Source: Pseudomonas sediminis
GTDB taxonomy: Bacteria > Pseudomonadota > Gammaproteobacteria > Pseudomonadales > Pseudomonadaceae
Direction: 5' to 3'
Length of the DNA: 64,000 bases
Assembly: GCF_039555755.1 (NCBI RefSeq)
Contig: NZ_CP154631.1
Span: 2,604,001 to 2,668,000 of the forward strand
In this document: in pieces, positions 43,873 to 53,776 of the stretch
Layout of the letters: each line of letters begins with the position of its first letter
Numbering within the stretch: position 1 is the first letter of the stretch
Position numbers and translations under genes: made by a program
The notes under the pieces: model-generated
What the model was told of the DNA's origin: nothing
Seen by the model: only the letters and a program-made list of their open reading frames with translations
Databases searched by the model: none

Positions 43873-44859
43873 TCAGGCTCGGGCCTTGAAGCTGCGGCCG
43901 ATGGCCTCGATGCCGGGCTGATAGTCATTGTGTTCCACCGCCCGCAGTGTCCAGGCCAGCACGCGCTCGGCGATGCGTTCGTGCTGCTGGCTCATGGCAT
44001 TGACTCGCAGCGGCAGAAAATCCAGCAACTGGGTATCGCCGAAGGTGGCCAGACGCACTGAAGGCCATTGCTCGCTGCTCTGTTCACGTAGCGCATCGAA
44101 CACCCCTTCGAGCAGCACGTAGGCGGTGGTCAGCAGCGCATCCGGCGAGCCGACTTCCTCCAGCAGCGTTTGCATCTGTCGGTAGCCGCAGGCGCGGCTG
44201 AATAACTCGCCTTGGTAGACGCTGATGCGCCCGTCGAAACCTTTCAATGCCGAACGGAAGCCGCGTTCGCGCGCCTGGCTGATGACCAGTTCTGCGCGCG
44301 CGCCGAGCAGGGCGATATGCCGGGGTCTAGGCGTCAGCAGGCTTTCGGTCAGGGTGCGCCCGGCTTGTTCGTCATCGCTGACCACCGAGCGAATGTGAGT
44401 GGGCGACAGCGCGCGGTCCACGGCCACGACCGGCAGGCCGGCGGCGACGATGGCCGGATACAGCGGATCGTCCGCAGGCAGGCAGCTGGCGACGATCAGC
44501 GCCTCGCAGCGGCGTGAGCGGAACAGCTCGAGCAACTGCCGCTCGCTGCTCGGGTCATCGTCGGAACTGGCGATCAGCAACTGATAGCCGGCGGCGCGCG
44601 CCTTCTGTTCGAGCAGCTTGGCCAGGCGCGCATAACTGGGGTTTTCCAGGTCCGGCAGGATGAAACCCAGGCAGCGGCTTTGCCCGCGGCGCAGGCTGGC
44701 GGCCTGCTGGTCCGGGCGATAGCCATGCTCCTCGACCACGGCCAAGACCCTGGCCACGGTCGCAGGGCTGATGCGCCGACGTTCGGCCTGACCGTTGATC
44801 ACGTAGCTGGCGGTGGTCACCGAGACCTGTGCCAGGCGGGCGATGTCGCTGAGTTTCAC
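43873..44859 (-). CDS. cra: LacI-family fructose repressor Cra/FruR
   Basis: 328 residues from a GTG at 44857-44859; no in-frame ATG nearby. The N-terminal helix-turn-helix (LSDIARLAQVSVTTASYVINGQ) is of the LacI type and the rest is a periplasmic-binding-protein-like effector domain. In Pseudomonas Cra responds to fructose-1-phosphate and represses the fruBKA operon, which lies divergently here with a palindromic operator in between. Confidence 0.92.
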   Translation of the reverse strand: MKLSDIARLAQVSVTTASYVINGQAERRRISPATVARVLAVVEEHGYRPDQQAASLRRGQSRCLGFILPDLENPSYARLAKLLEQKARAAGYQLLIASSDDDPSSERQLLELFRSRRCEALIVASCLPADDPLYPAIVAAGLPVVAVDRALSPTHIRSVVSDDEQAGRTLTESLLTPRPRHIALLGARAELVISQARERGFRSALKGFDGRISVYQGELFSRACGYRQMQTLLEEVGSPDALLTTAYVLLEGVFDALREQSSEQWPSVRLATFGDTQLLDFLPLRVNAMSQQHERIAERVLAWTLRAVEHNDYQPGIEAIGRSFKARA

Positions 44860-44977
44860 GGGCGCAGCACCATGCAGGGAAAGGATTTCGAGCGTGCGAG
44901 CGCGGCGAGTCTACACCGACTCGACGACGACTGGGCTTCAAGGATTACCCATTATCGGATAAGGTGCCAGCGTTTGA

Positions 44978-44989
44978 TGAAACGTTTCA
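44978..44989. promoter_or_regulatory. Cra operator
   Basis: TGAAACGTTTCA is a perfect 12 bp palindrome between cra and fruB and is almost identical to the reported P. putida Cra site TTAAACGTTTCA. Binding would block the fru promoter until fructose-1-phosphate is present. Confidence 0.88.
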
Positions 44990-45097
44990 GTAGTGCGATT
45001 CATCAGCTAGTCTTGAAGGTGTTTGGGTGGCGTAAGTGAGCGCCGAGTCCGTGAACACCCTTCTCAATCAGAACAAGAATCCAAGCCGGAGACCACC

Positions 45098-47959
45098 ATG
45101 CTCGAACTCGATGCCAGCCAAATCCAGATGGGCCGGGCGGCGGCGAACAAGGGCGAAGCCCTGGCCATGCTCGGCGATGCGCTGGCCAGTGCCGGCCTGG
45201 CCACTGCGGCTTACCTCGAAGGCCTGCAGGCGCGCGAAGCCCAGGGTTCGACCTTTCTCGGCCAGGGCATCGCCATCCCCCATGGCACGCCGCAGACCCG
45301 CGATCAGGTGCTGCGCACCGGCGTCAGCCTGATCCAGTTCCCCGCGGGCGTGGACTGGGGCAACGGCCAGCAGGTGTACCTGGCCATCGCCATTGCCGCC
45401 CAATCCGACGAACACCTGCACTTGCTGCAACTGCTGACCCGCGCCCTGGGCGAGGGCGATCTGAGCCAGGCGCTGCGTGAAGCCCGCGAGCCGGCGCAGA
45501 TACTCGAACTGCTGCAGGGCGCACCGCAGGCGCTGGCACTGGACGGTCAACTGGTGGCGCTGGCGCAGCCCGCCGAAGACTTCGACGAATTGCTCTGGCA
45601 GGGCGCGCGCCTGTTGCGCCAGGCTGGCTGCGCACGCAGTGGCTTCGCCCTCGGGCTGGCGCGTGGCGAGCCGCTGCCGCTGGGCGATGGCCTGTGGTGG
45701 CTGCACAGCGAGACCAGCGTCGAGCGGCCCGGGCTGGCCTTCGTCACCCCGGCACAGCCGCTGACCTTTCGCGGTGAGGCGTTGCGCGGCCTGTTCTGCC
45801 TGGCCAGCCAGGGCGAGGCGCATCGTCAGGCGCTGGAGCGTCTGTGCGATGTGCTGATCGGTGGCCGCGCGGCGGCGTTCAGTGAAGCCAGCGACAGCCG
45901 TCAGGTGATCGAGGCGTTGGGTGGTGAAGTGCCGCCGGACTGGCCCAGCCTCAGCGTGCCGCTGCTCAATGCCCATGGTCTGCACGCGCGTCCGGCCAAG
46001 GCGCTGAGCGAGCTGGCGCAGGGTTTTGCCGGAGATATCCGCGTGCGCTTGCTCGGTGACGCGGGCGCCGGTGTTTCGGCCAAGAGCCTCAGCCGCCTGC
46101 TGGCGCTGGGCGCGCGGCGTGGTCAGATGCTCGAATTCAGCGCCGAACCGGCGATTGCCGACTGCGCGCTGCCGGCCATTCGCGCCGCACTGGAAAGTGG
46201 TTTGGGCGAAACGGTCGAGCCGCTGAGCGAAGCGCTGCCTGAGGTCGCGGCGCAGCTGGAACCGGTTGAGGCCGTCGCCCCTGTCGCCGGAAGCCGTTTG
46301 CTGGCAGTCGGCGCTTCGCCCGGTATCGCCATCGGCCCGGCATTGGTGCGCACGCCGCCGACCTTTGATTTCGCCGAACAGGGCCAGGGCGTGGAGCAGG
46401 AACGCGGGCGACTGGATTCAGCTCTGGCGGCTGTCTCTGCGCAGATTCAGCGCCTGGTCGATGGCGCCGGCGTGGCGAGCATTCGGGAAATCTTCAGTGC
46501 CCACCTGGCCATGCTCGCTGACCCGGCGCTGCGCGAGGACGTCGACGCCCGCCTGGCCAAGGGCGCGAGCGCCGAAGCGGCCTGGCAGGTCGAGGTCGAG
46601 GCCGCGGCCAAGCGTCAGGAGGCGCTGCATGACCCGCTGCTGGCCGAACGAGCGGCTGACCTGCGTGATATCGGCAACCGTGTGCTGGCGCATCTGTGTG
46701 GCGTAGAGCTGCCCAGCGAGCCGAACGAGCCGTACATCCTGGTGATGGCTGAAGTCGTGCCGTCGGACGTCGCTGGCCTCGACCGCCAGCGCGTGGCTGG
46801 CATCCTGACCGCTCGTGGTGGCGCCACCGCGCACAGCGCGATCATTGCTCGCGCCCTGGGGATTCCCGCTGTGGTCGGTGCCGGCGATGGCGTGCTGGCG
46901 CTGGCGCAAGGCACGCCGATGCTGCTCGATGGCGACAGCGGCCTGCTGCGCATCGCCCCTGATGCAGCTGAGCGCGACCAGGCGCTGCATGATCGTGAGA
47001 CGGCGCAGCAGCGGCGCGAGCAGGCGCATGCCGCGCGCTTCAACGATGCGCAGACGCGCGATGGCGTGCGTGTGGAAGTGGCGGCCAATATCGGTGCCAG
47101 CGGCGAAACCGCCGACGCCGTGGAGCTGGGCGCGGAGGCGGTGGGCCTACTGCGCACCGAGCTGGTATTCATGGAGCATGCCCAGGCGCCGGATCACGCC
47201 GCGCAGGAGCGCGAGTACCGGCGCGTGCTCGATGCCCTCGCCGGGCGCCCGCTGGTGGTGCGTACGCTGGATGTCGGCGGCGACAAGCCGCTGCCGTACT
47301 GGCCGATGCCGGCTGAGGAGAACCCTTTCCTTGGCGTGCGTGGCATTCGCCTGAGCCTGCAGCGTCCGGAGATTCTCGAAACCCAGCTGCGCGCCTTGCT
47401 CGCCTCGGCCGATGGCCGACCGCTGCGGATCATGTTCCCCATGGTCGGTTCGGTGGAGGAGTGGCGTGCGGCGCGCGACATGGTGCAGCGCCTGCGCGAA
47501 GAGATCGAGGTGCGCGACCTGCAGGTCGGCATCATGATCGAAGTGCCCTCGGCCGCGCTGTTGGCGCCGGTGCTGGCGCGCGAGGTGGACTTTTTCAGCA
47601 TCGGCACCAATGACCTGACCCAGTACTGCCTGGCCGTCGACCGCGGCCATCCGCAGCTGTCGGCACAGGCCGATGGCCTGCACCCGGCGGTGCTGCGCCT
47701 GATCGAGATGACCGTGACCGCAGCCCATGCTCAAGGCAAGTGGGTCGGTGTCTGTGGTGAGCTGGCCAGCGACCGCCTGGCCGTGCCGCTATTGGTCGGT
47801 CTGGGCGTGGACGAGCTGAGCGTGACGCCGCGCTCGATTGCCCTGGTCAAGGCCCGTGTGCGCGAGTTGGACAGCCGCCAGGCGCGAACCCTGGCTGACC
47901 GCGCCCTGACCCTGGACAGTGCCAGCGCCGTGCGTGCGCTGGTGGCGGAGATGCACTGA
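45098..47959 (+). CDS. fruB: Fructose PTS multiphosphoryl transfer protein (EIIA-HPr-EI)
   Basis: 953 residues from ATG 45098. Three PTS modules in one chain: EIIA-Fru with H62 (GIAIPHGT), an HPr-like domain with H296 (GLHARPAK) and an enzyme I domain with H579 (GGATAHSAIIAR) plus the PEP-binding C-terminus (SIGTNDLTQYCLAVDRGH). It carries phosphate from PEP to FruA. Length fits P. aeruginosa FruI. The stop overlaps the fruK start by one base. Confidence 0.97.
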   Translation: MLELDASQIQMGRAAANKGEALAMLGDALASAGLATAAYLEGLQAREAQGSTFLGQGIAIPHGTPQTRDQVLRTGVSLIQFPAGVDWGNGQQVYLAIAIAAQSDEHLHLLQLLTRALGEGDLSQALREAREPAQILELLQGAPQALALDGQLVALAQPAEDFDELLWQGARLLRQAGCARSGFALGLARGEPLPLGDGLWWLHSETSVERPGLAFVTPAQPLTFRGEALRGLFCLASQGEAHRQALERLCDVLIGGRAAAFSEASDSRQVIEALGGEVPPDWPSLSVPLLNAHGLHARPAKALSELAQGFAGDIRVRLLGDAGAGVSAKSLSRLLALGARRGQMLEFSAEPAIADCALPAIRAALESGLGETVEPLSEALPEVAAQLEPVEAVAPVAGSRLLAVGASPGIAIGPALVRTPPTFDFAEQGQGVEQERGRLDSALAAVSAQIQRLVDGAGVASIREIFSAHLAMLADPALREDVDARLAKGASAEAAWQVEVEAAAKRQEALHDPLLAERAADLRDIGNRVLAHLCGVELPSEPNEPYILVMAEVVPSDVAGLDRQRVAGILTARGGATAHSAIIARALGIPAVVGAGDGVLALAQGTPMLLDGDSGLLRIAPDAAERDQALHDRETAQQRREQAHAARFNDAQTRDGVRVEVAANIGASGETADAVELGAEAVGLLRTELVFMEHAQAPDHAAQEREYRRVLDALAGRPLVVRTLDVGGDKPLPYWPMPAEENPFLGVRGIRLSLQRPEILETQLRALLASADGRPLRIMFPMVGSVEEWRAARDMVQRLREEIEVRDLQVGIMIEVPSAALLAPVLAREVDFFSIGTNDLTQYCLAVDRGHPQLSAQADGLHPAVLRLIEMTVTAAHAQGKWVGVCGELASDRLAVPLLVGLGVDELSVTPRSIALVKARVRELDSRQARTLADRALTLDSASAVRALVAEMH

Positions 47960-48879
47960 TGGCCCGAATTCTGACCCTGACCTTGAACCCGGCGCTGGAC
48001 CTGACCCTGCGTCTAGACCGCCTGCAGCCCGGCGCGATCAACCGCTGCCATGAGCTGCGCAGTCACGCCGCCGGCAAGGGCCTGAACGTCGCCCAGGTGC
48101 TGGCCGACCTTGGCCACAGCCTGAGCGTCGGCGGCTTTCTCGGCCGCGCCAATGCCGCGCCGTTCGAGAGCCTGATGCACAAGCGCGGGTTTCACGACCT
48201 GTTCGTCCGTGTGCCGGGCGAGACGCGCAGCAATATCAAGCTGGCCGAAGCCGACGGCTGTATCACTGACCTCAACGGCCCTGGCCCACAGGTCGAGGCT
48301 GAGCATCTGCAACGCCTTGAGGCCGAGCTGGAGCCGCTGCTGGCCGGGTATGACGCCGTGGTAGTGGCCGGCAGCCTGCCGCGTGGTGTGACGCCTGAGT
48401 GGTTCGCCGGCCTGCTGCGGCGGATCAAGGCCAGCGGCGTGCCGCTGGCGGTCGATAGCAGTGGCGCGGCCCTGCAAGCGGCCCTGGGCGTCGCCCCCTG
48501 GCTGATCAAACCCAACGAAGAAGAACTGGCCGACGTGTGCGGCAGTGACCTGTCTGCCGCCGTGCAGACACTGCGTGCGCAGGGTATCGAGCATGTGCTG
48601 CTGTCACGTGGTGCGGACGGCGTCGACTGGCACGGCCCGTACATTGCCCTGCGCGCCGTACCGCCGCGTGTCGAGGTCGCCAGCACGGTCGGTGCCGGTG
48701 ACTCGCTGCTGGCGACCAGCCTGCACGGCCTGCTCGAAGGCTGGCCGGCCGAGCGTACGTTGCGCCTGGCCACGGCGGTGGCGGCGCAAGCGGTCACCCA
48801 GATCGGCTTCGGTATCCATGATCGCGAGCAACTGGCCCGCTTCGAAGCGGCCGTGCAATTGCACTCCATAGAAGAATAA
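47959..48879 (+). CDS. fruK: 1-phosphofructokinase
   Basis: 306 residues, PfkB family. The opening TLTLNPALDLTLRLDRL and the ATP-site motif TVGAGDSLLATSLHGLL with the catalytic aspartate are seen. It makes fructose-1,6-bisphosphate from the fructose-1-phosphate produced by FruA, in the middle of the fru operon. Confidence 0.96.
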   Translation: MARILTLTLNPALDLTLRLDRLQPGAINRCHELRSHAAGKGLNVAQVLADLGHSLSVGGFLGRANAAPFESLMHKRGFHDLFVRVPGETRSNIKLAEADGCITDLNGPGPQVEAEHLQRLEAELEPLLAGYDAVVVAGSLPRGVTPEWFAGLLRRIKASGVPLAVDSSGAALQAALGVAPWLIKPNEEELADVCGSDLSAAVQTLRAQGIEHVLLSRGADGVDWHGPYIALRAVPPRVEVASTVGAGDSLLATSLHGLLEGWPAERTLRLATAVAAQAVTQIGFGIHDREQLARFEAAVQLHSIEE

Positions 48880-48891
48880 GAGGCACCCACC

Positions 48892-50613
48892 ATGAATCTG
48901 CTGATCGTCACCGCCTGCCCCAATGGCCAGGTCACCAGCGTGCTGTGTTCGCGCCTGCTGCAGGCCGCTGCCGAGCGCCTGGGCTGGCAAACCCGTGTCG
49001 AGGTGCATGACACGCGCGCGATTGGCTCGCCGTTGAGCGAGGCCGAGATCGCCGCTGCCGACTGGGTGCTGGTGGTCAAGACCGGTGAGCTGCCGCTGAG
49101 CCGCTTTGCCGGCAAACGCTTGCTGCAGGCCACGCCGGCCGAGGCGCTGGCCGACCCGCAGCGTTTCCTGCAGGACGCCGCCGAGCGCGCCCAGCCCCAT
49201 GCTGACAGCACCGAGGCGGTGCCCAGCGGCCGTCGCCGCCTGGTCGCGGTCACCGCTTGCCCGACCGGGGTGGCGCACACCTTTATGGCTGCCGAAGCGC
49301 TACAGCAGGCGGCGCTGCGTATGGGCCTGGACCTGCAGGTGGAAACCCGTGGTTCAGTCGGTGCGCGCAACCTGCTCGATGATGCCGTCATTGCGTCTGC
49401 CGATGCTGTGCTGCTGGCCACCGATATCGAAGTGGATACCAGCCGCTTTGCCGGCAAAAAGGTTTATCGCTGTGGCACCGGGGTGGCGCTAAAGCAGCCG
49501 CAGCAGACGCTGGAAAAGGCCTTGAGCGAGGCGCGACCGTTGAGCGAAGCCGCGCCTGCCGAAGGCAATGCTGCCAGCGGCGAGAAATCTGGCCCTTACA
49601 AGCACTTGCTCACCGGTGTTTCCTACATGCTGCCGATGGTGGTGGCGGGCGGCCTGCTGATCGCCCTGTCGTTCGTCTTCGGCATCAAGGCGTATGAGCA
49701 GGAGGGCACATTCGCCGCCGCGCTGATGCAGATCGGTGGCGACGCCGCATTTAAGCTGATGGTGCCGGTGCTGGCCGGCTATATCGCCTATTCCATTGCC
49801 GACCGTCCGGGGTTGGCGCCAGGGATGATCGGTGGGTTGCTCGCCAGCTCGCTGGGCGCCGGTTTTATCGGCGGTATCGTCGCTGGCTTTATCGCCGGCT
49901 ATTCAGCTAAAGCCATTGCCCGCTGGGTGCGCTTGCCGGACAGCCTGGAGGCGCTCAAGCCGATTCTGATCATCCCGCTGCTGGCCAGCCTGATCACCGG
50001 CCTGGTGATGATCTACATCGTCGGCAGTCCTGTGGCTGATGTGTTGCGGTCGCTCACCCAGTTCCTCGATAGCATGGGCAGCACCAATGCCATCCTCCTT
50101 GGCGCATTGCTCGGCGGCATGATGTGCGTGGATCTCGGCGGGCCGATCAACAAGGCGGCCTATGCTTTCTCGGTCGGTCTGCTGGCGTCGAGCAGCTATG
50201 CGCCGATGGCTGCGACCATGGCCGGCGGCATGGTGCCGCCGATCGCCATGGCTATCGCCACCGTGCTGGCACGGCGAAAGTTCGCCCAGAGCGAGCGCCA
50301 GGCGGGCAAGGCGGCAGGGGTGCTGGGGCTGTGCTTCATCTCCGAGGGCGCGATTCCCTTCGCCGCGAAGGACCCGCTAAGGGTGATCCCGGCCAGCATT
50401 GCCGGTGGTGCGCTGACCGGCGCACTGTCGATGTACTTCGGCTGCAAGCTGATGGCGCCGCACGGCGGGCTGTTCGTGCTGCTGATTCCCAACGCCATCA
50501 ACCATGCTCTGTTGTACCTGCTGGCCATCGTCGCCGGCAGCCTGCTCACCGGCGTGCTGTATGCGCTGATCAAGCAGTCCGAGGCGCAGCCGCTGGCGAT
50601 TGGAGCGCAATAA
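48892..50613 (+). CDS. fruA: Fructose PTS EIIB'BC permease
   Basis: 573 residues. A degenerate EIIB' copy at the N-terminus (TACPNGQVTSVLCS) precedes an active EIIB domain with C123 in TACPTGVAHTFMAAEAL. A membrane EIIC domain follows with about eight to nine segments and the GGxxGxxxNKAA-like GGPINKAAYAFSVG motif. It imports fructose while forming fructose-1-phosphate. Last gene of the fru operon. Confidence 0.96.
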   Translation: MNLLIVTACPNGQVTSVLCSRLLQAAAERLGWQTRVEVHDTRAIGSPLSEAEIAAADWVLVVKTGELPLSRFAGKRLLQATPAEALADPQRFLQDAAERAQPHADSTEAVPSGRRRLVAVTACPTGVAHTFMAAEALQQAALRMGLDLQVETRGSVGARNLLDDAVIASADAVLLATDIEVDTSRFAGKKVYRCGTGVALKQPQQTLEKALSEARPLSEAAPAEGNAASGEKSGPYKHLLTGVSYMLPMVVAGGLLIALSFVFGIKAYEQEGTFAAALMQIGGDAAFKLMVPVLAGYIAYSIADRPGLAPGMIGGLLASSLGAGFIGGIVAGFIAGYSAKAIARWVRLPDSLEALKPILIIPLLASLITGLVMIYIVGSPVADVLRSLTQFLDSMGSTNAILLGALLGGMMCVDLGGPINKAAYAFSVGLLASSSYAPMAATMAGGMVPPIAMAIATVLARRKFAQSERQAGKAAGVLGLCFISEGAIPFAAKDPLRVIPASIAGGALTGALSMYFGCKLMAPHGGLFVLLIPNAINHALLYLLAIVAGSLLTGVLYALIKQSEAQPLAIGAQ

Positions 50614-50759
50614 ACGCAGGCTCCGTTGCTTCGGTTACACTGAGTTGAACGGCGCCCGGGAAGTAGCAGTCTGTTGAATGGTCCGTGCGCCGATGCGCAG
50701 CGACGGATCTCGCTGACTTCGTGGCGCAGTCGCCCTCATAAAGAAAGGATCTTTCGTCG

Positions 50760-52940
50760 ATGACCCAAGCTCTCGCGCATCGCTGGCGCTTCTTCCGTGC
50801 CGGTGGCTTCGATCAGGTGCAACTTGAAACCCCGGCGGATCTCGCCGCCCTGCGCGGCCTGGACCAGAAACTCTGGGCCAGCCTGGCCTGTCCGGTGAAC
50901 AACCTGGAACTGGACCGGCGCATGCTGCAATACATCGACCTGAACCAGGACGGTCGTATCCGTGCTCCGGAAATTCTCGATGTGGTGGATTGGACGCTGG
51001 CACGCCTGCGTGATCCGGCCGTGCTGTTCCAAGAGGGACCGCTGCAGTTGTCGTCGCTCACCGACGACGCCGTAGGCACACGCCTGGGGTTGGCGGCTCG
51101 GCGCCTGCTGGGCGTGCTTGGACGGCCGGATGCCGAGAGTCTGACGCCGGCCGATACTGCCGATCTGGCGAAGTTGTTCCCGCCCCATCAATCCAATGGT
51201 GACGGCCTGGTGCCGGCGACTCTGACCGAGGATGCCGAGCTCAAGGTCGCCATTACTGACATCATCGCCTGCCTGGGCGCGCAGACCGACCGTAGTGGTG
51301 AGCCCGCCATCGGCGCCGAGCAGATCACCGCTTTCTTCGACCAGGCGCGCCAGTTGCATGCCTGGCACGCACGTGCTGCCGAACAGGGGCTGGATGCATT
51401 CGGTGAAGGCACGGTGGCGGCGGTCGAAGCGCTGAGCGCCGTGCGCGCCAAGATCGACGATTACTTCACCCGCGTGGCCATGGCCGAGTTCGATCCGCGT
51501 GCCGCCGCCTTGATGAATGCCAAGGAAGAGGAGCTGGTGCGTTTGGCATCGCTGTCGCTGGCAGATGCTGGCGAGGTCGCGGGTCTGCCCCTGGCAACGG
51601 TGCAGCACGGTGACGAGCTGCCGCTGAGCAAGGGGCTCAACCCGGCCTGGCAGCATGCCGTCGATGAATTCCGCCAACGTGTGGTGGTGCCGGTGTATGG
51701 CGAGCAGGACAGCCTGTCGCGCGAGCAGTGGCAGCATCTGGTCGCATTGTGCGGCAACTACCTGGCCTGGCGCGCCGAGACGCCGAAAGTGGCAATTGCC
51801 GAGGTGCTCGAACGCGGCCGTATTCTCGAGCTGGTGGAGCAGGGTGCCGAAGCGCGCCTGCTGGCGCTGGTGGAAGAGGACAAGACCGTGGCCGAAGCGG
51901 CCGATGGGCTGGTCGAACTGGATAAGCTGATTCGTCTGCGTCATGGCTTGGTCAAACTGCTGCGTAACTTCGTTTCTTTCCAGGCGTTCTATTCGCGTCA
52001 CGAGAAGGCCGTTTTCCAGGCCGGGGTTCTGTATATCGACGGCAAGAGTTGCGAGTTGGTGGTGGAGGTCGAGAATGTCGAAGCCCACGCCAAGGTGGCA
52101 GCGGCCAGTGATTGCTTCCTGCTCTACTGCGCTTGCACCCGTCGCGGTGAGCCGGTGCGCGGCAAGGAAAGCCTGAATATCGTGGTGGCGGTGACTGCCG
52201 GCAGCGAGGGTGATTTGCAGGCGGGGCGCCACGGACTGTTCTACGACCGCGACGGTAACGACTGGGATGCCACGGTGGTCAAGGTGGTACAGCACGCGAT
52301 CAGTATTCGCGAGGCGTTCTGGTCACCGTATCGGCGCATTTCCAAGCTGGTTTCCGATCAAGTGCAGAAGCTTGCGGCCAGCCGCGACGCCGACATGGTC
52401 AGCAAGACCGCCGCCAAGGTCGGTGAAACCGGTGCAGCGCCAGCCGCCACGCCTACCCCGGCGTTCGACATCGCCAAGTTCGCCGGTATCTTCGCGGCCA
52501 TCGGCCTGGCGGTCGGTGCCCTGGGCACGGCGCTGGCGGCAGTGGTCACGGGGATTCTGTCGCTGGTCTGGTGGCAGATTCCATTGCTGTTTATCTGTGT
52601 GCTGCTGGCCATCTCCGGGCCGGCCATGCTGCTGGCCTGGTTCAAGCTGCGCCGCCGCAGTCTGGGGCCGATTCTCGATGGTAACGGCTGGGCGGTGAAT
52701 GCTCAGGCACGCATCAGCATTCCCTTCGGCACCGCGCTCACGCAAATGGCGACAATACCCAAGGGTAGCGACCGCGCATTGCGCGATCCTTATGCCAACA
52801 AGCCGGTAGTGTGGCCCTGGCTCATCGCGCTGTTGCTCGTGCTGGGTGTGGGGTATTACGCCTGGAGCAATGGGGTGTTCAGCCCGGAGCCACAGGTGCC
52901 GGCTGAGGCAGTGGCGCCTGTTCAGGACGCTGCGCAGTAG
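50760..52940 (+). CDS. Large protein with EF-hand-like loop and C-terminal membrane segments
   Basis: 726 residues, no family recognised. Near residue 60 an EF-hand loop is complete, D60-L-N62-Q-D64-G-R-I-R-A-P-E71 with the flanking helices (RMLQYI ... ILDVVDW). A weaker loop is near DRSGEPAIGAEQI. Most of the chain is soluble and helical. The C-terminus has three hydrophobic segments (for example IFAAIGLAVGALGTALAAVV and PWLIALLLVLGVGYYAW) and a short alanine/proline tail. A monocistronic gene between the fru operon and cobB. A calcium-dependent membrane role is only a guess. Confidence 0.75.
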   Translation: MTQALAHRWRFFRAGGFDQVQLETPADLAALRGLDQKLWASLACPVNNLELDRRMLQYIDLNQDGRIRAPEILDVVDWTLARLRDPAVLFQEGPLQLSSLTDDAVGTRLGLAARRLLGVLGRPDAESLTPADTADLAKLFPPHQSNGDGLVPATLTEDAELKVAITDIIACLGAQTDRSGEPAIGAEQITAFFDQARQLHAWHARAAEQGLDAFGEGTVAAVEALSAVRAKIDDYFTRVAMAEFDPRAAALMNAKEEELVRLASLSLADAGEVAGLPLATVQHGDELPLSKGLNPAWQHAVDEFRQRVVVPVYGEQDSLSREQWQHLVALCGNYLAWRAETPKVAIAEVLERGRILELVEQGAEARLLALVEEDKTVAEAADGLVELDKLIRLRHGLVKLLRNFVSFQAFYSRHEKAVFQAGVLYIDGKSCELVVEVENVEAHAKVAAASDCFLLYCACTRRGEPVRGKESLNIVVAVTAGSEGDLQAGRHGLFYDRDGNDWDATVVKVVQHAISIREAFWSPYRRISKLVSDQVQKLAASRDADMVSKTAAKVGETGAAPAATPTPAFDIAKFAGIFAAIGLAVGALGTALAAVVTGILSLVWWQIPLLFICVLLAISGPAMLLAWFKLRRRSLGPILDGNGWAVNAQARISIPFGTALTQMATIPKGSDRALRDPYANKPVVWPWLIALLLVLGVGYYAWSNGVFSPEPQVPAEAVAPVQDAAQ

Positions 52941-52990
52941 GTGCTTGTCTCCCCTCTCCCGCTTGCGGGAGAGGGGCCGGGGGAGAGGGG
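52941..52990. repeat. 50 bp repeat, copy 2
   Basis: Identical to 18816-18865 and begins directly after the stop codon of the preceding gene. Its CTCCCGCTTGCGGGAG core forms a hairpin that may also end transcription. Confidence 0.8.
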
Positions 52991-53006
52991 ACGTCAACTG
53001 ATAAGC

Positions 53007-53060
53007 GTAGGGTGGGTGCAACCCGCCGGCTCGATAATTGGCGGGTTGCACCCGCCCTAC
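53007..53060. repeat. REP-like inverted repeat (GTAGGGTGGGTGCAACCCGCC)
   Basis: The left arm GTAGGGTGGGTGCAACCCGC and right arm GCGGGTTGCACCCGCCCTAC form a near-perfect long hairpin. One arm also occurs at 43832-43852. Confidence 0.75.
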
Positions 53061-53068
53061 GTTCCCTC

Positions 53069-53776
53069 TCAACCCGCCAACAGCTCTGTCACCCAGCGGG
53101 GCAATTGCTCGGTGGCCGGGCCGTAGCGTTTTTCCGCGAACAGCGAATGGCCCTGGCTGGGCTCCAGGTTGATCTCCAAGGTGTGCGCGCCGGCACGACG
53201 CGCCTGCTCGACGAACCCCGCCGCCGGGTAGACATGGCCAGAGGTGCCGATGCTGACGAACAGCTCGCACTGCTCCAGCGCGTCGTAGATGCGCTCCATG
53301 TGATAGGGCATCTCGCCGAACCAGACGATATCCGGGCGCAAGGTGCCGACCAGGCCGCAGCAGGTGCATGACTGCGTGACCGGCATGTCGTCCAGCAGCG
53401 GAAAACGCTGCTGGCTATTGCTGCACAGCATCGACTGCAACTCACCGTGCATGTGCAGCAAGCGTTTGGAGCCGGCGCGTTCGTGCAGGTTGTCGACGTT
53501 CTGCGTGACCAGCAGAAATTCGCCCTGCCAGGCAGCCTCCAGTTCCGCCAGGGCCAGGTGCCCGGCATTCGGTGCGATGACCGGATCGCGCAACTGCGCG
53601 CGGCGCATGTCATAGAAGCGCTGTACCAGTGCCGGATCGCGGGCAAAGCCTTCGGGCGTGGCCACCTCTTCGATGCGGTGGTCTTCCCAGAGGCCGTCAG
53701 TGGCGCGGAAGGTGCGGATGCCGCTCTCGGCGGAGATACCGGCGCCGGTGAGAATGACGATATTGGGATGGGGCAT
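53069..53776 (-). CDS. cobB: CobB-type NAD-dependent protein deacylase (sirtuin)
   Basis: 235 residues from ATG 53774-53776; the upstream frame has no support. NAD site GAGISAESGIRTFR, TQNVDNLHERAG, catalytic His in LLHMHGELQ, a zinc region with the second Cys pair SCTCCG, and WFGEMPY. The YDMRRAQL stretch carries the Tyr and Arg of class III (desuccinylase-capable) sirtuins. It removes acyl groups from lysines at the cost of NAD. Confidence 0.92.
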   Translation of the reverse strand: MPHPNIVILTGAGISAESGIRTFRATDGLWEDHRIEEVATPEGFARDPALVQRFYDMRRAQLRDPVIAPNAGHLALAELEAAWQGEFLLVTQNVDNLHERAGSKRLLHMHGELQSMLCSNSQQRFPLLDDMPVTQSCTCCGLVGTLRPDIVWFGEMPYHMERIYDALEQCELFVSIGTSGHVYPAAGFVEQARRAGAHTLEINLEPSQGHSLFAEKRYGPATEQLPRWVTELLAG

